Shown in pieces: positions 38,401-44,400 of a DNA stretch of 64,000 nucleotides; the first letter of the stretch is position 1; each line of letters begins with the position of its first letter. The stretch spans positions 1 through 64,000 of the forward strand of contig JBCCRC010000002.1 in NCBI GenBank assembly GCA_039208375.1, given 5' to 3'. The DNA comes from JANQPC01 sp039208375. Its GTDB lineage: Bacteria; Pseudomonadota; Alphaproteobacteria; Rhodobacterales; Rhodobacteraceae. The notes under the pieces were generated by a model. The model saw only the letters and a program-made list of their open reading frames with translations. It had not been told where the DNA came from and did not search any database. The translations under genes were made by a program, and so were the position numbers.

Positions 38401-41400
38401 TGCAACGGTTACCTTTGATGCCCAAGGTCAAGCATCGCTCACCGTTGATGTGCCCAATGATGACGAGGTTGGTGCGGACGAGTTCACCGACGTGGCACTC
38501 GTGTCAATTGCGACACCTGGCTTCAAAGTGGATACCTCGGCAGGCGCCTCGGAAGCTGCGGGCCGGGTAATCGAGGACGACCTCGTTACGCTCGACATCA
38601 AAGTTGACGAAGACATCCCGGTGGGCAGCGCGGCAGATCCCTACGAGCTGCCGGAAGGTGTTGAGACGATTGACACATCTGACTCGAACCAGCCGACCAC
38701 TCTTGTCGGCAACGAGGAAGACAACACCTTCACGCTGGGCGATGGCCCGGACAAGGTGGATCTGCAGCGCAACGGCGGCGCAGACACGGTAACTGGCACC
38801 GCGGACGCGCTGGACGGTACCGAGATCGCCAACGCGTCAGACGACGATCAGGTTGTGATCGTAGGCGGCGAAAACGCAGTGATCGTTGATGTTCAGCAAG
38901 GCTCGACAGAGGTTCTGATCGATGTCGACGGCGACACGTCTACGACGACTGACCAGATCACGATCATCTACGCGGAGGACAATCTCAACCCGACGCTCGA
39001 GAACGGCATTCTGTCGATCACGGCGGACCCGCTGCAAACCTTCCGGATCCAAGCCGAGAACTTCGATGCGGCTACGGGGTGGGACACCCAAGGCCAGGGC
39101 GCTGCGGATGGCGACGTCGCCTTCCTGCCCTTCGGCGGAACGCAAGGCGAGGCCACCTACAACCTTGGCGGTGTGATCCCGCCGGGCACCTACACAGTGG
39201 TGATCGGCTACTTCGATGAAGATGATGGTGAAAGCCCAGTTGGCCTCTCGATAACGTCAGACACGGGCGCAGATTTCTCCGCATCATTTGTCATGGACGA
39301 TCCCACAGGCGGCGATGCGGCGCAGGCAGAAAGCTTCCGCACAAAGGCCTATGCCAACGTGGAAGTCGGCGAAAACGGGGTGCTCACGCTAACCGGCACC
39401 CAAGACAAGGGTGAGTTCGTTCGGATCGACTACATCGAGTTCCTCGATTTCGGCGGTATCATCCCGGGCAACACGGCGCCCTATGCACCGTTCGGGATTG
39501 CTGATCAGGCGGTCGATGAACTAGGCGCGTTCGAATTGAATATCCGCAATCTCTTCGTGGATGACGAGCTTGAGGATCTCACCCAACTCACCTTCCTGGT
39601 GACGAGCGCGCTGCCCGATGGGGTGACGTTTGACAACGGCGTGTTCGGCGGTGCGCCGACTGTGCCGGGCGACTACGACATCACTGTCGTTGCCTCAGAC
39701 GGCAACCTCGCAAGCCAGCCGGTTACCTTCACGCTCGCGGTTGCCGATATCAACCAAACGCCGGAACTGTCGGCACCGATTTCCGATCAACTCATCGGTC
39801 TAAACGAGGCCGTAAACCTCGACGCGAGCACGGCGTTCTTCGATGGCGATGGTGATGATCTCACCTTCTCGATTGAAGGCAACGTGCCGGAAGGGATCGA
39901 ATTTGACGAAGACACAGGTGTCTTTACGGGTGCGCCGATTAACGCGGTAGGATCGTTCCAGGTGACCGTAACGGCTACCGATCCCGACGGCGAAAGCGCC
40001 TCTGACACCTTCCTCTTCAACGTCAGTGATCAGCAGGTGCGCGATCCTATCCGGCTCGAGGCGGAAGATGCGACGCTGAACTCGGGCTTTTTCGTTCCGC
40101 AAACCGAGACAGACCGCATCCGCGTGCTCATCGATGGCTCGGGCGAAGCTACCTTCGACCTTACCGACGTACCGGAGGGCGAATACCAGCTGCGGATCGC
40201 CCATTGGGATGAATCCGATGGTGCGGGTACGCTTAGCCTTTCGCTGCTCTCGGGCGGAGTTGAAACGCTGATCGAAAGCTTCGTGCTGGACGATGATGCC
40301 ACAAGTTCTGCGGCAGCAGATGATCCGAGCTTCCGCGTCAAAACGCTGGATGGCACGATCACCATCGCAGATGGCGACGAGATCAAACTCAACGGTGTCT
40401 CGGATCTCTTCGAGTACCTTCGCGTTGATTACATCGAGCTTGTGCCGGTTATCAGCAACCCGAACTTTGCGCCAAGCGAGACGGTTGATGGTGTGGGCGA
40501 CGTCGATGTGCCGGGCCTTGTCGAGGTGGTTGGCAACGTGGCCGATGGGTTCCAGGATCCCGATGGGGACGCGCTGACCTACGCGCTAGTCACCGGCCCA
40601 GAATGGCTGACGGTTGACCCCGCTACGGGCGATCTGTCGGGCACACCGACCGAGGAAGGCGATTTCGAGGTTACGGTTTCCGCGGAAGATGCGGCGAATA
40701 ACCCGGGTGTTCTCGCGACGTCGACCTTCACGATCAGCGTCGAAATCCCGGCTAACCTGCCGCCGGTGCTTGATTTCCCAATTGGCCCGATCTCGGTCAA
40801 TCAGGGTGAGCTACTGGAGGAATCCGTCACCTTCACCGATCCCGAGCAGGGCACGGTTTCCTACCGCCTTGGTGAAGGGGCGCCGACGTGGCTGACGATC
40901 GATCAGTTTGGGGCGCTTTCGGGCACCCCGGGCCCGGATGACATCGGCACGGACATTCCCGTCACCGTTATCGCCACCGATCTAGACGGCGTAGAAGGTT
41001 CGGTAGAACTCCTTGTCACCGTCGAAAACGTGAACGACGCACCCACGTTGGGCACGGCACTGGAAGATCAGGCGGCGGTTGCCGGGCAGCCGTTCAGCTA
41101 CGTTCTTCCCGCGGATGCCTTCGTCGATCCCGACGTGCCCTTCGGCGATACGTTGGAATACACGGCCACGCTTGCAAACGGCGATCCGCTGCCAGCATGG
41201 CTTTCGATCGATCCGGTTACGGGCGAGCTGACCGGCACACCGCCGGCGGATGTTGAGCTGTCGGTCGTCGTCACGGCAACGGACGATGGAGGGCTCTCAG
41301 TCGCCGCGGCGCCGTTCACAATCGATGTGGATAACTTCGCCGTGCCGACTGACCCCGTGCAGATCGAAGCAGAAGACTTCTCCGGCCTCCCGACGGCCCA

Positions 41401-44400
41401 AAACTACGAGGTGAACAACCTCTCAGGCGCTTCGGGTTCGCAGATCATCCGTATTGATGGTCTCACGCAAGGCGTTGTTACGCATGATCTTTCTGAATAT
41501 GCGGGCAACAGCTACAAGATCGCCGTTACGTTTATCGACGAAACCGACGGCACGGCAACGGCACGCGTTCTTGTTGATGGAGTGGAGCTTGGAACTTGGG
41601 TGTTTGACGGCACCAATGGCGAACAGCTCGATCCTGGAGCACTTGAAGGTGATTTCGCGCAGCCCGGCAACTACCGGATGCTCGAACTTGATACGCCGTT
41701 CGGGGTGACGGATACCTCGGTTCTGACTGTCGAAGTGCAGGCGGATCGCGGCGAATTCGGCCGGATCGACTACGTCACGCTTGTGCCGGCGGAACTGCCG
41801 GAAGAAAACGAGGCGCCGACGGCTGTGACGGTTACCCCTGTGGTGCCGGAACTGCCAGAGGATACGGACACCACCGCCGCGGTCAAAGTCGCAGACATTC
41901 TTGTCAGCGATGACGATCTTGGCACCAATGTTCTGTCCCTGGCAGGCGCTGATGCGGCGAGCTTCGATATTGTGGGCACGGAACTGTTCCTCGTGGCCGG
42001 CACGGCGCTCGACTTCGAGACCAAGCCTGCCTTCGACGTTACCGTTCAGGTGGATGATGCCGAGGTGGGCGATCCGCTCGTGGATGCCTTTGCCGACTTC
42101 ACGCTTGCCATCGGCGACGTGAACGAAGCGCCGGTCATCAGTGTGACGCCGGTTATCACAGAGATCCTCGAAGATGCGGATACGACAGCAGCCACCAAAG
42201 TTGCCGATATCCTCGTCAGCGACGATGCGCTGGGCACGTTCGAACTGAACCTGACAGGTGATGACGCGGCGCTGTTCGAGATTGCGACGGATGGCGTAAC
42301 GGGTGACATCTCGCTGAACCTCATCGCAGGGGCGTTGCTGGATCTTGCCAACAACCCGCAACTCGACGTGACGGTGGAACTTGACGATCCGACGATCGGT
42401 GTTGAAGTGACAGAGGCCGCCATTCCGGTGGTGCTGACGGTAACCGACGGCACGACAACCACGGAAGACGAAGTTGTGCTGCGGATCAACGCCTTCGGTG
42501 CGCTGGTGGCTGCCAACGACGGCGGCCCTGACTGGCAGGCCGATCTCAAGGACGATCTCGGCACGGCGCCGAACGAGAACAACCAGTACCTGACCCTCGA
42601 AAGCGGCGACGCCGCACAAGACCGGGGCGATGTGCAGGGCTATTCCGGCGATGCCGGCCTGGTCCCGGCCGAGGTTCCGGTTGACGTTCTCAACACCGCG
42701 CGGTCAAGCAACGCCCCGTTCTCCTACGACATTCCAGTGGGTGATCTCGGCGGGCCTGGTGAGTTCGAAGTTAAGCTCTACTTCGCAGAGCTGTTCGGCG
42801 GCAACCAAACGGCAGGCAACCGGATCTTTGACATCGAAGTTGAAGGGTCGTCGCCGGGCGAGCTGAACAACTATGATCCCTCGGTCCAAAGCGGCGGCGG
42901 CGATCTTCAGGTGGTCAGCTACGACGTCACGGTGAACGACGGCACGCTCAACATCCGCTTTGCACAAGATGCAGTGGATGGGGCTGACAACCCGATCATC
43001 AATGCCATCGAAATCGTCCGGAAGGGTGAGGTTGTGACGGGCCCGTCCGACGGGCAGGCGTTGTTCACGGCCAATGCCGGCGCCACGAGTGTACTGGGAA
43101 CCAGCACGTTTGGCGCCAACGCAATGCAGATCGAAAACCAGTCTGCCAATGATGTCTCGATCACGAAGGTGATCATCGATCTTGCCGACACGATGATCCC
43201 TGACACGGGCTTCGACACGCAGACGGAGGAGGAAGGTGGCCCCATTGGGGACAGTGCCAACAAGCCATTCGAGCTGGATGGTGGCACCGTTGGCCTGACG
43301 GCGGACAACTTCACTGTCACTATGGGCGATGAAATCATCGACCCGCAGACTGGCGGGGAGGGGAACAACCAGCTTATTCTCGACTTCGCGCCAGGCACCT
43401 TCGCGGTTGGTGATCTTCTGTCCTTCTCCATCGACATCGATCCGTTCACTGCAACGTCCGGCCCGATCGGCGGTGCTGTCGCCGGGTTCGAAATTGCGGG
43501 TGGTACGGTAACCGTCGAGTTCGATGACGGGAGCACTGCGACTACCGCGATCACACCACCCGATGATACGCTTGCGGGCCGCGCGCTTGTGAAGGCAGGA
43601 CAGCCCGATCTGGGGGAGCCAACGCTTACTCTTGGCGACGGCACAACGGATGCACGCGTGGTCAACCAGGCCAACCTGCCGATCACGATCGATGCCGGTG
43701 TTGAAAACGCCAATGGCACCGCGCGTGTGTTCATCCTCGACACTGCCTTTGTCTCAAACGGCAGCAGCGTAAGTGCCGATCCGCCGGCAACCGCGCCAAA
43801 CGGCATCCAGGGCAACAACGCCCAGAAGGTTGCCAACGTGGTTGAAGTGCAGCTTGATGAGAACGGTGTCTTCAACGGCACGATCCCGATGACGCGGTCA
43901 ACGACACAGGAAGCCTCGGCCAACGGCAATCTCGGCGTCAACTACTTCAGCGCTGGTGTTGTGGATCAGAACGGGGAAGTGACCCAGATTTCTGACACTT
44001 TGGTTGTCGAATACGATCCGTCCGCCAACGTGCCGCCGGTTGGCGGTGGCGGTGGCTCCGCGCCGGGTGATGCGCTTCTACGGATCAACGCCTTCGGGCC
44101 GGAGATTGCGGTGGCCGATGGGCCAAACTGGCTGGAAGACACGACGGCCAACCCGCTTTACTTTACCGGGCCGCAAAATCGCGGAGACACGGATCCGACG
44201 CCGGCAACACCGGGCCTGACCGATGTGCCGAATGCGATCTTTGCAACTGCAAGATCCGATGATGCACCCTTCGCCTACAATATTCCTGTCAGTGATTTGC
44301 CGGGTATCCAGGCGGGCGATACGGTGACGGTGAACCTCTACTTTGCCGAAGCATCGGACGCGGTAGGCCTGCAATCGCCAACCTCGCGCATCTTCGATGT